Shown piece by piece: positions 11,166 to 22,059 of a stretch of DNA of 64,000 bases (position 1 is its first letter; every line of letters starts with the position of its first letter). The notes beneath the pieces were generated by a model, which saw nothing but the letters and a program-made list of their open reading frames with translations, was not told the DNA's origin and made no database searches. Where the stretch lies: NCBI GenBank assembly GCA_947652115.1, contig OX393561.1:33063381-33127380 (forward strand). Direction: 5' to 3'. Made by a program: the position numbers and the translations under genes. This DNA is from Blastomussa wellsi (taxonomy: Eukaryota; Cnidaria; Anthozoa; Scleractinia; Plerogyridae).

Positions 11166-12990
11166 AGAGAGAGCTCAACCGTTACAGTGACAAATATTTC
11201 CCTCCAAAAGACTTAAAAAAATCATTAGTACGTGAATAAAAATCCAAACACCCTCCCTCCACCCTCTATACCCTCCGCCTACCTGCTACACCCTCCCTCT
11301 ACCTGCTAAAACCTTCCCCTTATCTGCTACACCCTCTCTCTACCTGCTACACCCTCCCTTTATCCTCTACACCCTCCCTCTACCTGCTACACCCTCCCTC
11401 TACATTCTACACTCCCTGCCTACCTGCTACACTTTTCCTCTACCTGCTACACCCTACCTCTACCTGCTACACCCTCCCTCTCCCTTCTTCACCTGCTACA
11501 CCCTCCCTCTACACTCTACACACCCTGCCTACCTGCTACACTTTCCCTCTACCTGCTACACCCTACCTCTACCTGCTACACCCTCCCTCTCCCTTCTACA
11601 CCTGCTACACCCTTCCTCTACCTGCTACACCCTCCCTCTACTTGCTTCACCTTCCCTCTACTTGCTACACCCTCCCTCTCCCTTCTACACCTGCTACACA
11701 CTCCCACTACCTTCTACACCCCTGCCTACCTGCTACACTTTCCCTCTATCTGCTACACCCTCCCTCTACTTGCTACACCTTCCCTCTACCTTCTACACCC
11801 TCCGCCTACTACCTGCTGCACCCTCTCTTTGTCTGCTCATCATATCATCATCATACACTTTATTTCAACTCGAATTATTAGAGTAGCTCTACCTGCTACA
11901 CCCTCGCTCTACTTGCTTCACCTTCCCTGTACTTGCTACACCTTCCCTCTACCTTCTACACCCTCCGCCTACTACTTGCTACACCCTCCCTCTACCTGCT
12001 ACACACTCCCTTTATCTGCTACACCCTTCCTCTACCTGCTACACACTCCCTTTACCTTCTACACCCCCTGCCTACGTGCTACACTTTCCCTCTACCTTCT
12101 ACACTATCCCTCTACCTTCTACACCCTCCGCCTACTACCTACTACTATCTGCAATCTAAGAGAGAGAGAGAGCTCAAACGTTACAGTGACAAATATTTCC
12201 CTCCAAAAGACTTGAAAAAAGTTAGTACGTGAATAAAAATCCAAACATCCTCCCTCCACCTTCTATGCCCTCCGCCTACCTGCTACAGCCTCCCTCTACC
12301 TGCTAAAACCTTCCCCTTATCTGCTACACCCTCTCTCTACCTGCCTCTACCTGCTACACCCTCTCTTTATCTTCTACATCCCCTGCCTACCTGCTACACT
12401 TTCCCTCTTCCTGCTACACCCTACCTCTACCTGCTACACCCTCCCTCTCCCTTCTTCACCTGCTACACCCTTCCTCTACCTGCTACATCCTCCCTCTACC
12501 TTCTACACCCCCTGCCTACTTGCTTCACTTTCCCTCTACCTGCTACACCCTCTCTCTACTTGCTACACCTTCCCTCTACCTTCTACACCATCCTTCTACC
12601 TTCTACATCCCCTGCCTACGTGCTACACTTTCCCTCTACCTGCTACACCCTCCCTCCACCTGCTACACCATCCCTCTACTTGCTACACTCTCTTTATCTG
12701 CTACACCCTCCCTCTACTTGCTACACCTTCCCTCTACATTGTACACCATCCCTCTACCTGCTACACCCCCTTTATCTGCTACACCCTCCCTCTACCAGCT
12801 CAACCCTCCCTCTACCTGCTTCACCCTCCCTTTATCTGCTACTCCCTTCCTCTACCTGCTACACACTCCCTCTACCTTCTACACCCCCTGCCTACGTGCC
12901 AATCTTTCCCTCTACCTGCTACACCCCCCTCTACCTTCTACACCTGCTACACCCTTCCTCTACCTGCTACATCCTCCCTCTACTTGCCCT
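11151..12990. repeat. 20-bp minisatellite in a ~995-bp higher-order repeat
   Basis: Tandem variants of a 20-mer (CTACCTGCTACACCCTCCCT) fill about 11255-12140 and 12245-12990. Both arrays begin with the same ~100-nt unique leader (TCTGCAATCTAAGAGAGAG ... GTGAATAAAAATCCAAACA) at 11151 and 12146, so the larger unit is 995 bp. The unit lacks stops and 20 is not a multiple of 3, so long Tyr/Leu/Ser/Pro-rich ORFs appear in several frames. These are not genes. Confidence 0.92.
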
Positions 12991-13544
12991 CAAAGAAAAC
13001 AAAAATTGCACAAGACCAATTTTCCCAAGCGCAGTAAACTTGGCTCACCTCAGTTTTTCAGAACCACACCAACCCAGCTTTAAAAGGCGAATACTTCACT
13101 GTCTTGGGTAATGTTTCCAAAAATGCAGATTTCATTGGCATCCGTGTTACCATAGCAAAGAAACAATGACTTCGTGGTTTCTGAAAATCAGCATTTTTCT
13201 TTTAAAACGAATCGACGCCCCATGTAGAATACATGCAGATCTTCAACACTGCAAAGTTTGAAAAATTCTATGAGAGCGTTTTTGAAAAAAATCGAGTTGA
13301 ATATTTTGCAGTCAAAATTAGACAAGTTCGCCTTAGTATCTGTTAGTTCGTTGATTTCAGCGACTTCCTGTAGATTGAAACAACGTCCTTTCCATGTTTT
13401 ATACCTTTTAGACCGGTGAACACGTTCCTTCCTTCCTTCCTACCGAAATCCTGCCAAAGACAGATTAACACACACAATAGATCAGTACATCGCCGAACAA
13501 GACCAATCTAGCTAGCCGTTCTTCGCAGCGCAATCCCTGTCTGA
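12991..13544. other. Non-coding stretch between minisatellite and Gypsy remnant
   Basis: No gene seen. Contains a short TTCC run near 13428. It may include part of the retrotransposon 5' region, but I could not identify an LTR. Confidence 0.3.
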
Positions 13545-14170
13545 ATGGAACCAAGGTACCAAGCCCTGGATCTGGCTACAAATAATGAAAGAGCATTATG
13601 TCGGTGCAAGTACTCTCGTGCAAGACAGATACCACGTTTGGGTACAAATGGCACAAGGCAGACTAACCGTCCATTTCAGCTTGGGAAATGGCCGTCCGCA
13701 CCGCCGCAAAATGCTGACAAATTCATGAGGGACAAGTTTCTCTTTTGGCTCACCGAATCCTTCAGTCGCTTCCGAGAAGACATCTCTTTAAGCGCAGGCC
13801 TGAAGAACCCTCTTTCAAACTGGCTTTTGTGGTGTGTTATGCCATTCCTTTTGAAGCTGTTCAACATACAAACAAACTCTTAACTAATTCTTCAAAAGAG
13901 GAACAGGTCCACTATGCCACATCCACAACACCAGCCAAAAAACTTCCAAATGACCCCCCGCAGGCTAATCAGCAAACCTTGTTTCTTCTGTGGTAGCTAA
14001 ACTCAACACCCGCATGAAATATGCCCAGCCCAAGACCAAACATGCAGCTATTGTCACAAACTGGGCCACTTTTCAAGCATATGCTCAGAGTTCAGCAAAC
14101 CGCCAGACCACTGCCCAAAAAGCCTGTCATGCCAAATCCCAGGCACGAACACGTCCGCATGGTAGATCAG
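13545..14170 (+). pseudogene. gag remnant with CCHC zinc knuckle
   Basis: Frame-shifted gag-like translation (DKFLFWLTESFSRFREDI) ends in a knuckle CSYCHKLGHFSSIC encoded at 14043-14084 (CX2CX4HX4C). At least two frame changes separate the parts. Confidence 0.75.
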
Positions 14171-14348
14171 GATGAGAGTTTTGCCCTTCCTTCTGAAAAT
14201 GGAATACAGTACAAGCATTGCTTCACCATCTCGGTCACGAAACCTTGTACAGACTACGCAATGTCAGCAGTTGATGACAAAGGCCACTTCGTCTTAACCG
14301 ATTTAAAGAGCCCGGACTCCAACCACACCATTTAAATCCCCTTTCAAA

Positions 14349-15239
14349 TTGACTCCGCGGCTTCTTGCAGCACACTTCCGTCTAAGCATCCCTCCAGTAT
14401 ACCCGACCAGAACTGTGATAATACCCTATGCCAGCCCACAAATCAAGCCCATCGAACAAATCACCATCAAAGTCAGCAAAGGCACCAACGCTTGCAATCT
14501 TACCTTTCAGGCCATTGACACTGACCAACCAGTCTTGCTAAGTACAGAAGCCAGCACAACACTTGGAGTGCTTACTTTTAACGTCAACTTCCTCAGCAAA
14601 TGCTCCACTATCAAGCCACGCTCAAACCCAATGGCTGAACTGCCCACGTGTAAAGATTCAGCAGCGGGACTACCCCAGATACCTCCAGATACTTCAAAGC
14701 GAACATGGCTCCAGCTAGGAACTCTCACTATGGAGTTCATCTCGAAACACTGTACCACACTATTTCGAGGACTTGGTTTCCTGGGGCTTCCTGTCGATTT
14801 CAATCTGGACCTAAATGTCAAGCCCATCCACGCCCCAGTTCATCGCCAGCCCATCTCAAAACTGGAATCAATCAAAGCAGCACTAGACACCTATGAAACC
14901 ACTAGCCACCTGGTTCAAGTATCACAGCCGCCAGACTGGATCTCCAACATGGTAGTCCGAGAGAGAGAGAATCTACCGCTACCAAACCGGGAAAATCCAT
15001 ACCAGACCCTCAACAAGGCCATCAGGGGCCCAAAATACATCATCCCGACATTGGAGGAGAACCACAAGCTACATGGAATGAAATACATGACTGTGTTAGA
15101 CGTCAAAGAAGCCTCCCAAAACATCACTCTGACATTACCATCATCCCTCATGACCATCATGTCCACACCATGGGGCCACTACAGATGGGCGAGGCTGCCA
15201 CTTGCCATATGTTCAGGATCTGAAGAATGGCAACGTTGA
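14349..15239 (+). pseudogene. Protease/reverse transcriptase remnant (Gypsy)
   Basis: An open stretch of 296 codons. Near its C-terminus it carries Gypsy RT features: VKPIHAPVHRQPISKLESIK, DWISNMVV, LNKAIRGPKYIIPTLEE, KYMTVLDVKEA, TPWGHYRWARLPLAI. The first RT aspartate is present in VLDVK. The ORF stops before the YxDD box region, and the following sequence is frame-shifted (SMADEIL near 15275 is the likely decayed box). Confidence 0.85.
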
Positions 15240-15372
15240 ATCGATATGGTCGTGGAAGGCCTCCAAGTCATCAGTATGGCTGATGAAATCCTGATTCAAG
15301 GCTTCAGCACTACAAATGCGGAAGCTATGATCGACCATGAGTACTGTCACCCAACCCCTGTGAAACCTCACC

Positions 15373-15635
15373 AAAGATTATGTTCCGTTCCTGTGGTCAG
15401 CCAAACACCAACATGCTTTTGATGAAGCCAAAGCCTTAGCCTCCTCTGCACCATGCCTGGCATACTACGACATGAATGCACCAGTCATCCTCCAAGTGGA
15501 TACCTCGGACTACAGCCTAGGAGCGGGTCTCTTACAACCAAGTAAACACCACGACAGCAATGCCCTTCACGAATCCTGTTTACAACCCGTGGCTTACAGC
15601 TCCAAAAGCCGTACAGCGCTACACACAAATAGAGA
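15373..15635 (+). pseudogene. Gypsy RNase H remnant, part 1 (before the insertion)
   Basis: Encodes FLWSAKHQHAFDEAKALASS and ILQVDTSDYSLGAGLLQ, typical of Gypsy RNase H with the DTSDYSLGA catalytic region. Broken off by the Penelope-like insertion. Confidence 0.8.
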
Positions 15636-16278
15636 AAAAGAGATAAAGAGATAAAGCTGATAAGATGTCAAGTTGGTCTTTAGTACGTTTAAACTAAGAA
15701 ACATGTTCAGCGTGAAAGATTCAGTACTGCAAGGTCTACGTTCGCGTGTCGTTTATAAATTTTCGTGTGCTGGCTGTAATGCCAGCTACATTGGCGAGAC
15801 CACTCGCCACCTTTGTACACGTGTTCGTGAGCACCTCATGTCGGACAAGTCTTCGCATGTTTACAGGCACCTGCAGTCATCTAGGGTCTGTCATGACTCT
15901 TGTGATACAGAAGGTTTAACGATCTTAGATTCTGCCGCCTCAAAATTCAAAATTAAAATCAAAGAGGCATTGCACATTAAGTGGGAAAATCCCATTCTTA
16001 ATCAGCAGTTGAGGCATCTGGATTTGTCTCTTTCTTTTTAATTACGTTATTCCTTTTCTCCTTTATTTTATTTTCATGCGCGCGCTATTTTTGTTTTCCG
16101 CGTATTTCGTATTTCATATTCAAATTGTAACGCAAATTTTGACGCGTAATTTTGTAACGTTCCTTAATAATATAAAATTCAAATGTACAACCGTTAAGAG
16201 CTCATTTTCAACTGAAGATGACATGACAATGCCGAAACATGTTTTGTAAATTGAAAACTGTCGTTTCTTTATTGAGAG
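15636..16278 (+). mobile_element. Penelope-like element, 5'-truncated, inserted in the Gypsy copy
   Basis: The insert is flanked by a 9-nt duplication AAATAGAGA at 15627-15635 and 16279-16287. Removing it restores continuity of the surrounding RNase H reading. It carries only the C-terminal endonuclease of a Penelope-like element plus a 3' UTR of about 240 nt. Confidence 0.85.
15673..16041 (+). pseudogene. GIY-YIG endonuclease end of a Penelope-like element
   Basis: About 120 codons including VVYKFSCAGCNASYIGETT, RVREHLMSDKSSHVYRHL and KIKIKEALHIKWENPILN. This is the GIY-YIG-type endonuclease found at the C-terminus of Penelope-like elements. The reverse transcriptase part is absent, so it cannot be autonomous. 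Confidence 0.85.
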
Positions 16279-16525
16279 AAATAGAGAGTGCCTTGCAATT
16301 GTGGAGACTTTCAACAAATTTGACCAGTGGCTCCTCGGGAAATCGAACATAACTGTCCATACTGACCACCAACCACATCAATCGATCTTCCAGAAGGGTC
16401 TTGCCTCTGCCCCTTGACATTTGCAGAAGATGATGCTTTTTCTAGGGAGATACAACTTCACAGTAGCATACAGGAAAAGGATCTTCACTATATTTGGCAG
16501 ATACCCTGTCAAGAGCCCCATGCCG
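16279..16525 (+). pseudogene. Gypsy RNase H remnant, part 2 (after the insertion)
   Basis: Resumes with ECLAIVETFNKFDQWLLGKS and VHTDHQPHQSIFQK, then a frame-shifted RYNFTVAYRK and LADTLSRAP, the end of the Gypsy RNase H domain. Confidence 0.8.
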
Positions 16526-16640
16526 ATATGAGGCCACCACCCCAACCATGCCTGTCAAGTCTTCCAGATGCATCTCGCCCAGTTGGACCCTGCCTTGTCA
16601 TCCCGCACAGATGAGACTCGTGAATGACTCGCAAAGCCAC

Positions 16641-19136
16641 TTCGTCATGCCAAGAGATGCATTCACTGGCACACTATATAATCCATGGTTGGCCTCCTAC
16701 TAGAGATCATTTACCACAGTAACTTCAAGCATTTTGGCAGTTTCAGTGTCGCAGGCAGCAATATCCTCACGGACAGTTGGGCTATTGTCCCCTCATCGCT
16801 ACGCCCATCCATGCTGCCCAAGATCCATACATCCGCACAGAAAGTGTTTTAACCAATAGAAATTTGGCAAGGTTGCGCACTGCACGCTGCTACGAACCAC
16901 CGTGGCCTTCTGTGATTGTTTTGGAGTTTTCACGTGCGCACGAACACCTCTTTGTCTTGCTTCATCCCTTTGTATTAGCTTTCGTCCCGAACTGCTTTGT
17001 GTATCACCGTTCGGAACATCATATTTCCTGTCATGTTGAAAACAAAATACAAGCAATGTTTTCCGTTTAAAACTTCCAAAAATGACCAAATAATACCTTA
17101 CCTCAATTTTTATAGCTTTTGGAAGCCTCGCGAGGTCGATGGAAGAGGATTTTAATAATCCCATAAATTAATTTTGATTTCTGGTCCGTCGGACCAGAAA
17201 TCAAATCGTCACACATACGCAGAAAAGTGTCAAAGGCCCTTTAAGCATGGAATAATATCTTATCACATTTTTGACTGAATAATTCATACTCAGTAGTTAT
17301 TTGAGAAAAGACGTAAAATATATAGAGCACTAACCAGATGAAACAAGTGCTTGAATCCTACTTGCTTCATTTAGTGACGAGAATTTGCAAAGCTACAACC
17401 TTGTTCAAAGCCTGTCGGAAACTTTTCGTGTTTACGTACTTCTTTACTCGCATCCTTTCCACACACGGGGAGGTGTGTAAAAACCCAGGTTAGTGTACTA
17501 AAGCCAGGATATATCGTGGAAGGCTGAAAAGCAAGCAAAGCAAGCAAAGTACCTGTCATTTTACACTTATCCAGGTTGTCTTTTTTTAAGAAATATCTCG
17601 TGGAGAATGTTGAAAATGCCATTTCAGAGCCTCTAGATTTCAAACTTTTCGGGGGGAGGATGCCCCAGACCCCCCTAAAAACTCGCGCCTCTGGCGCTCG
17701 TTTTCAACCCCCCCTCCCCCCCACTTTACAATACGCTCCGCCGTCCCTGCAACGGATGGCATACTAACCGTCAAAATTCTTACAAATCTACAGGGAAAAC
17801 GACAAAAGTGAAAGTTTGGCGACCAGGCTGCTGCTATTGCCATTATGAGTTGGAAGTTATTTCTTTAGACTGATGCTCGTTGAAAGCGCAGGAGAAGTGT
17901 TTATTATACACCAGCTAACACGTACATCACCATGCTAAGAGATGATGATCCACCGATAAAATGTGAGTAATGATCTGGTGCACCGTCGACGGCATAGACA
18001 ACAGCGGATCCAGGAGTTTTTGATGGGGGGGGGGGGGGGTCCCCAACGTTTACTCAATTGAGTGGTAATAAGGGATCCTGTCAATGGCAGAATTTCAGCG
18101 TCAAACAAGTAGTAAAAACAAAAAACAAAGGGCCTTCGTTCACCAAAATCAGTCTCAGCATCCGATTCAGCTCGAATATCAGATTTTCCTTACAGATGTC
18201 AGCAGGTGATGACTGTCATTGCGAGCATGAGTACTGGTAACGGAAAAGACAAAAATCGAGTCCAAGGGCAATGCTTTATTTTTACTTATTTTGGCGCGTA
18301 CTAAGATTTTCGCGGTTTGGAAAAGAGTGCGCGAACTTTACTGGCTTGCTGGCAATTGTTCCGCAACTCTTCCTCTGATGTAAAGATCAGTGTTTGGTAC
18401 ATTTAAACGAGCCCTTGTATAATTTACGTATGTTTTGTAAAACCGGGAACAAAAATCAGAATTTGAGAAATTAAGTTAAGGGGAAATCGCGAAATTAAAT
18501 ACTCTTCTGATCGCGGAAATCACGAAAATTAATACTCGCGAAATACAGTTCTTGACAGCAGCTTACATGCTGGGAAGAACGCGGGCTTAATTGCGTGGAG
18601 CGCGTATGTACCGCGCGGAGAACTTGCGTGTGTCGTGGGAAAATAAAAATAAATCTTTGTCGACCTAAGTCTCTGACTAAATATATATTTCACCTCAAGG
18701 CTAGTGAAACTCCGCAAACTAACGGCAGGCCACATCGTTGCATAACTATTTAATCTTTTCACATTCAGCTTGTAATGAATGCATACAGGAACAAATAGCC
18801 TCAATCTACACCTGTTGTATTGATTGGACAGGTGTAACGAAGAATCATCCAGTAAAAACGTTTCTCTGTTAACAGATAACTTCTATTTGCCGAACGCATC
18901 ACGACTTCCTAATATGTGCCTACTATTTAAACTGTCCGTAAATAGATTTAACCAAAAATATCGAAACCTCGCCACTTGCCAACCAATATATATGCATTCA
19001 AGGATTTTATTGGAAATGGCACCAGACTGGATCAACCGCGGGCAATATCGTTGTTGTTGACTCATAAAATATTTTCGTTGGCCTGCGGGTGGATCCAGGA
19101 TTGTCGTCGTAAATGACTCGGTTTATTTTTAGCATA
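16641..19136. other. Intergenic, repeat-like, no supported gene
   Basis: Contains short ORFs only, a near-perfect palindrome at 17173-17205, a C/G-rich repeat fragment around 17650-17730, and a G-tract near 18027. An ATATATA near 18988 and the region to 19136 may be the promoter of the ankyrin gene, without firm motifs. Confidence 0.4.
17173..17205. repeat. Near-perfect 33-nt palindrome
   Basis: Arms TTTGATTTCTGGTCCG and CGGACCAGAAATCAAA (16 nt each) separated by one base. Could be a collapsed fold-back or a cruciform-forming site. Confidence 0.85.
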
Positions 19137-19796
19137 ATGGAAGGAGTAAGCGAACATAAGGAGCTTTCTCGTTGGCCGTCCTCGTCTAATGTAATTTTTA
19201 ACCAAGCGGTTGTTGAAGGCGATGTGGCGAAGGTAAAATTTTTGTTAAAATACGGCGGCAAACAAATTGCGATCAACGAAAAGAACAAATACGGCTTCAC
19301 TCCGTTGCAACAAAGCTGTCTCGAGGGTAATCTCGCTTTGGTTATGCTGCTTCTTGATCACGGAGCTAACATCGAAGGCAAGGACAAAAATGGCTGGTCA
19401 GCGCTACATTTCGCAATAGTTTCTGGACACTGCCATATTACCAGTTTGTTGATAGACTCTTGTGCCAATTTGACTTGCGTGGATAGCAAGGGACGGTTGC
19501 CCGTTGATCTCGCTCAGACTGAGGAAATGTTAGTTTTGATTACAAGGGCAATGGCAGCTGCTGGTTATGTTGAAACTGCGAGGTTATATCTCGAAAAATG
19601 GGGACTGCAATCGCCGCGATCCGACGACGAACCGTTATCGCCTTCGCCATTTCAAGAAGATATGGAACCCCCCGAAATACAGAACGCTGCGGATATTGCA
19701 GGGTCTTCGAACGAAGTCAAAACAAAATGTATTAAAAACAAAAATAATCAAGACTTTGTCGCGCAACCTTCGGCTCTTTTAGTGCAATCAAAATAA
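19137..19796 (+). CDS. Intronless ankyrin-repeat protein (PPP1R27/NRARP-like size and layout)
   Basis: Encodes 219 residues without an intron. I chose the ATG at 19137 (context ATAATGG, A at -3 and G at +4) over the upstream in-frame ATG at 19113, whose context is poor. Two clear ankyrin repeats follow a degenerate one: YGFTPLQQSCLEGNLALVML and GWSALHFAIVSGHCHITSLL, then a decayed GRLPVDLAQTEE. A helical region and a Ser/Pro-rich, polar tail follow. The N-terminal layout resembles small ankyrin adaptors such as PPP1R27 or NRARP. KVKF (in DVAKVKFLL) fits the loose RVxF PP1-docking pattern but lies in an ankyrin helix, so PP1 binding is only a guess. Confidence 0.8.
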   Translation: MEGVSEHKELSRWPSSSNVIFNQAVVEGDVAKVKFLLKYGGKQIAINEKNKYGFTPLQQSCLEGNLALVMLLLDHGANIEGKDKNGWSALHFAIVSGHCHITSLLIDSCANLTCVDSKGRLPVDLAQTEEMLVLITRAMAAAGYVETARLYLEKWGLQSPRSDDEPLSPSPFQEDMEPPEIQNAADIAGSSNEVKTKCIKNKNNQDFVAQPSALLVQSK

Positions 19797-21141
19797 GAAT
19801 TTTATAATATCTTATATAAAAAAATACTTTCTTTGCACGGAGATTTTGGATGCAAAACAGTGTTGTCAAAGCACCAACAAAGAGCAGAGGTTAACGATCA
19901 AAGTATTAAATTCAGATGAAGTTTATAGCATCAAACCTTCGCATGAATATATTTCATTATCGAAAAAAATTGGAGCGATTTTGTAACCGAACTTCGCGGG
20001 ATTTCCCATTAAATTTTCTTATTCAGCAGGCCTGAACAAGATTTCGAAAAAATTGCGGTTTACTCTAATTGAGTTTGCACTAATCGAACGCCACCATTCG
20101 AAAGATGATTGCAGGTTTAAAATGGACTTTATTAGGTTATCAAACTCTGGCTTTAGTCATGAAAATTCCCCTTATAATTCCCCAATATATTACACTGCAG
20201 CAAAGGGCTGAAGTTAAATACTGACAAAAAATAGACTAGTAGACTATAAAAATTCAGGAAATATAAACAATTCGGAAAAACATTTTTTCTTACTTGTGGT
20301 TTTCATGACATTCTGCACGAACTCGTCAAATTGACAACCAAAAACAAGCTTGATTTGCATAAATCGTGGGAAGAATCTGAAATGTGCGGTTCATTACACG
20401 CAATCAGAGCTTGGAATTTATGTGCGAGATTCAAACAGTTTATTAAGAGGTTTTCCTGTAAGCTTCACAGTACAGCGTTACTAGAAATTTGTCTACCAAA
20501 ATAATAAACATATGACTTGTATTTACACGTTTATATCTCTATACTCTATACATAAAGTTTTGATAATCTGTAACAGCTTGAGTTTTGAAGACGAATCTCA
20601 TTCTGAATTTACAAAAGAAACCTCCTTGAAACACATGGATAAAACCAAACTGAAAACTATAGGAACACTCACAAGCAAATAAAATAAACACTTATTGAAA
20701 AGGAAGGAGTAAACAACCTTGAGTTTGTCTAACCCATTCCGGTCTACCCGTATCCCGCGACGGTCACCCGCATCCGACGGGATTCTTGTCTGTATGGATT
20801 CCGTTCAACTGGGATAGATTAAACCAAAACTCGTAGTAGAAAGGGTCGCCCTTCGTCTCGGAACTACTCGCGTCATTGGTTCTTTAAACAATATACAATA
20901 CGTCAGAATAATACCCCTAGTAAAAAACATTAGAGGTAGCGTTTATAGCGGGCGGATGAAAACAGAGGTTTCAGAGAGGAGTTGGCTAACTCAACGGAAA
21001 CGGTAATTTTTCTGACAGGTGCGCTCCTTTGGGATGATCAAGATCAAAAGACAAATCCAAGATGACTCGGATCACTCTGGGTAAGGATTCACCGGTTGCT
21101 TTGATGCACTATGATCGGAGTGATCTAGGATCACTGATCCT
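19797..21141. other. Intergenic, AT-rich, no supported gene
   Basis: Presumed 3' UTR of the ankyrin gene followed by unannotated DNA. No ORF of interest seen on either strand. Confidence 0.4.
20503..20508 (+). terminator. Possible poly(A) signal of the ankyrin gene
   Basis: AATAAA about 700 nt after the stop codon on the plus strand. The link to this transcript is inferred. Confidence 0.35.
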
Positions 21142-21484
21142 GATCCAAATCCAGTCTCGTCCCCATAGCCCTTTCCTTTCTCTTAGCCAGCTGGACCTTG
21201 GCACGAAAAACGAAGGGCTCTAGGGGCATAGGATTAATTGGCTGTTTGAGAACAAAGAAATCTTAAACGGAAGTCAAAATGTTCGCCGGCCGCCATATTG
21301 CGGCACACAACATGTAGAAACATCAATGCTATATACATGAAGTCCGGAAGTACTAAAATCTAGGACTGGAGTCCTGGAATCTAGGACCCAGAGCCCTTCG
21401 TCCCCAGAGCCCATCGTTTATCTGCCAAGGTCCCACTGGCTAAGAGAAACGAAAAGGGCCATGAGGACGAGAATGATCCAAATC
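21142..21484. mobile_element. MULE-like MITE (CTCGTCCCC family) with 10-bp target duplication
   Basis: Inverted ends of about 45 nt: CTCGTCCCCATAGCCC at 21156, mirrored by GGGCCATGAGGACGAG ending 21471. Flanked by GATCCAAATC at 21142-21151 and 21475-21484. Members of the same family lie at 27480, 31738 and 55476. Confidence 0.85.
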
Positions 21485-21578
21485 ATTCCAAGGGAACACA
21501 CCCTTAACTGGACTAAAATCTGCATAATAAATTTACCCCTTATTTCGACTGAAATATTAACTTTTTACATTTCTTAAG

Positions 21579-21584
21579 TTTATT
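21579..21584 (-). terminator. MARCHF6: Possible poly(A) signal of MARCHF6
   Basis: AATAAA on the minus strand about 385 nt beyond the stop codon. Confidence 0.4.
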
Positions 21585-21968
21585 AGTGTGGATAATGATA
21601 AAACTATCATACTGAATTTGAAACTTAAGTTGGTAAAGTGGCAGTTCCCAATTTTCAAACAATATTGCATCCCTTTAGGGGGAATAAATAAATAAAAAAA
21701 ATATCTTCGTGTACCATTTTCTTCAGCTGTAACCTTAATTTCACACGTGAAATACTTACTCCATACGGACCTGAAGATGAATAGTACTTTGTTTAATATT
21801 TTATGTTCATATTCCTAATGAATTCAATTCTATAATGGCAACTGAAGTACTTATTTGGGCTGTCACGCAATACTTCTCGTTATGAACGCGTTGTCTGGGA
21901 GAAAAGTTGCGTGACGTGCACACTTGGTGGCGTGTACTGGTGCTATCCAAGGTTTTGTGTGAGCTCAA

Positions 21969-22059
21969 TCACTCGACGGTATCTTCTTTGGGTTTAGTCA
22001 CAGTCTTGACTGGGCGTTTACCGTGTTCATAGTTAACTAGTTTTTGGCCAACAAGATAT
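21969..22059 (-). CDS. MARCHF6: MARCHF6 exon 30 (C-terminal element and stop)
   Basis: Encodes [19 protein letters not shown] and a short tail to TGA (21969-21971). Confidence 0.96.

Larger units (their letters stand above)
13545..16640 (+). mobile_element. Ty3/Gypsy LTR retrotransposon internal region, degenerate
   Basis: gag-, protease/RT- and RNase H-like segments follow in the Gypsy order on the plus strand, each broken by frameshifts or stops. A Penelope-like element interrupts the RNase H region (15636-16278). No LTRs were recognised at either end, and no integrase core was seen. The copy is dead. Confidence 0.85.

Noticed and set aside
11642..13111. Overlapping ORFs of 74-187 codons rich in Tyr, Leu, Pro, Ser
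   Set aside because: Products of the stop-free 20-bp minisatellite read in several frames.
16799..17164. 121-codon minus-strand ORF with a good donor after AIKIE
   Set aside because: Start context is weak and no following exon was found; remains a chance candidate.
17371..17843. Minus-strand ORFs of 90 and 67 codons
   Set aside because: In repeat-like, C/G-rich DNA with no recognisable domain or splice support.
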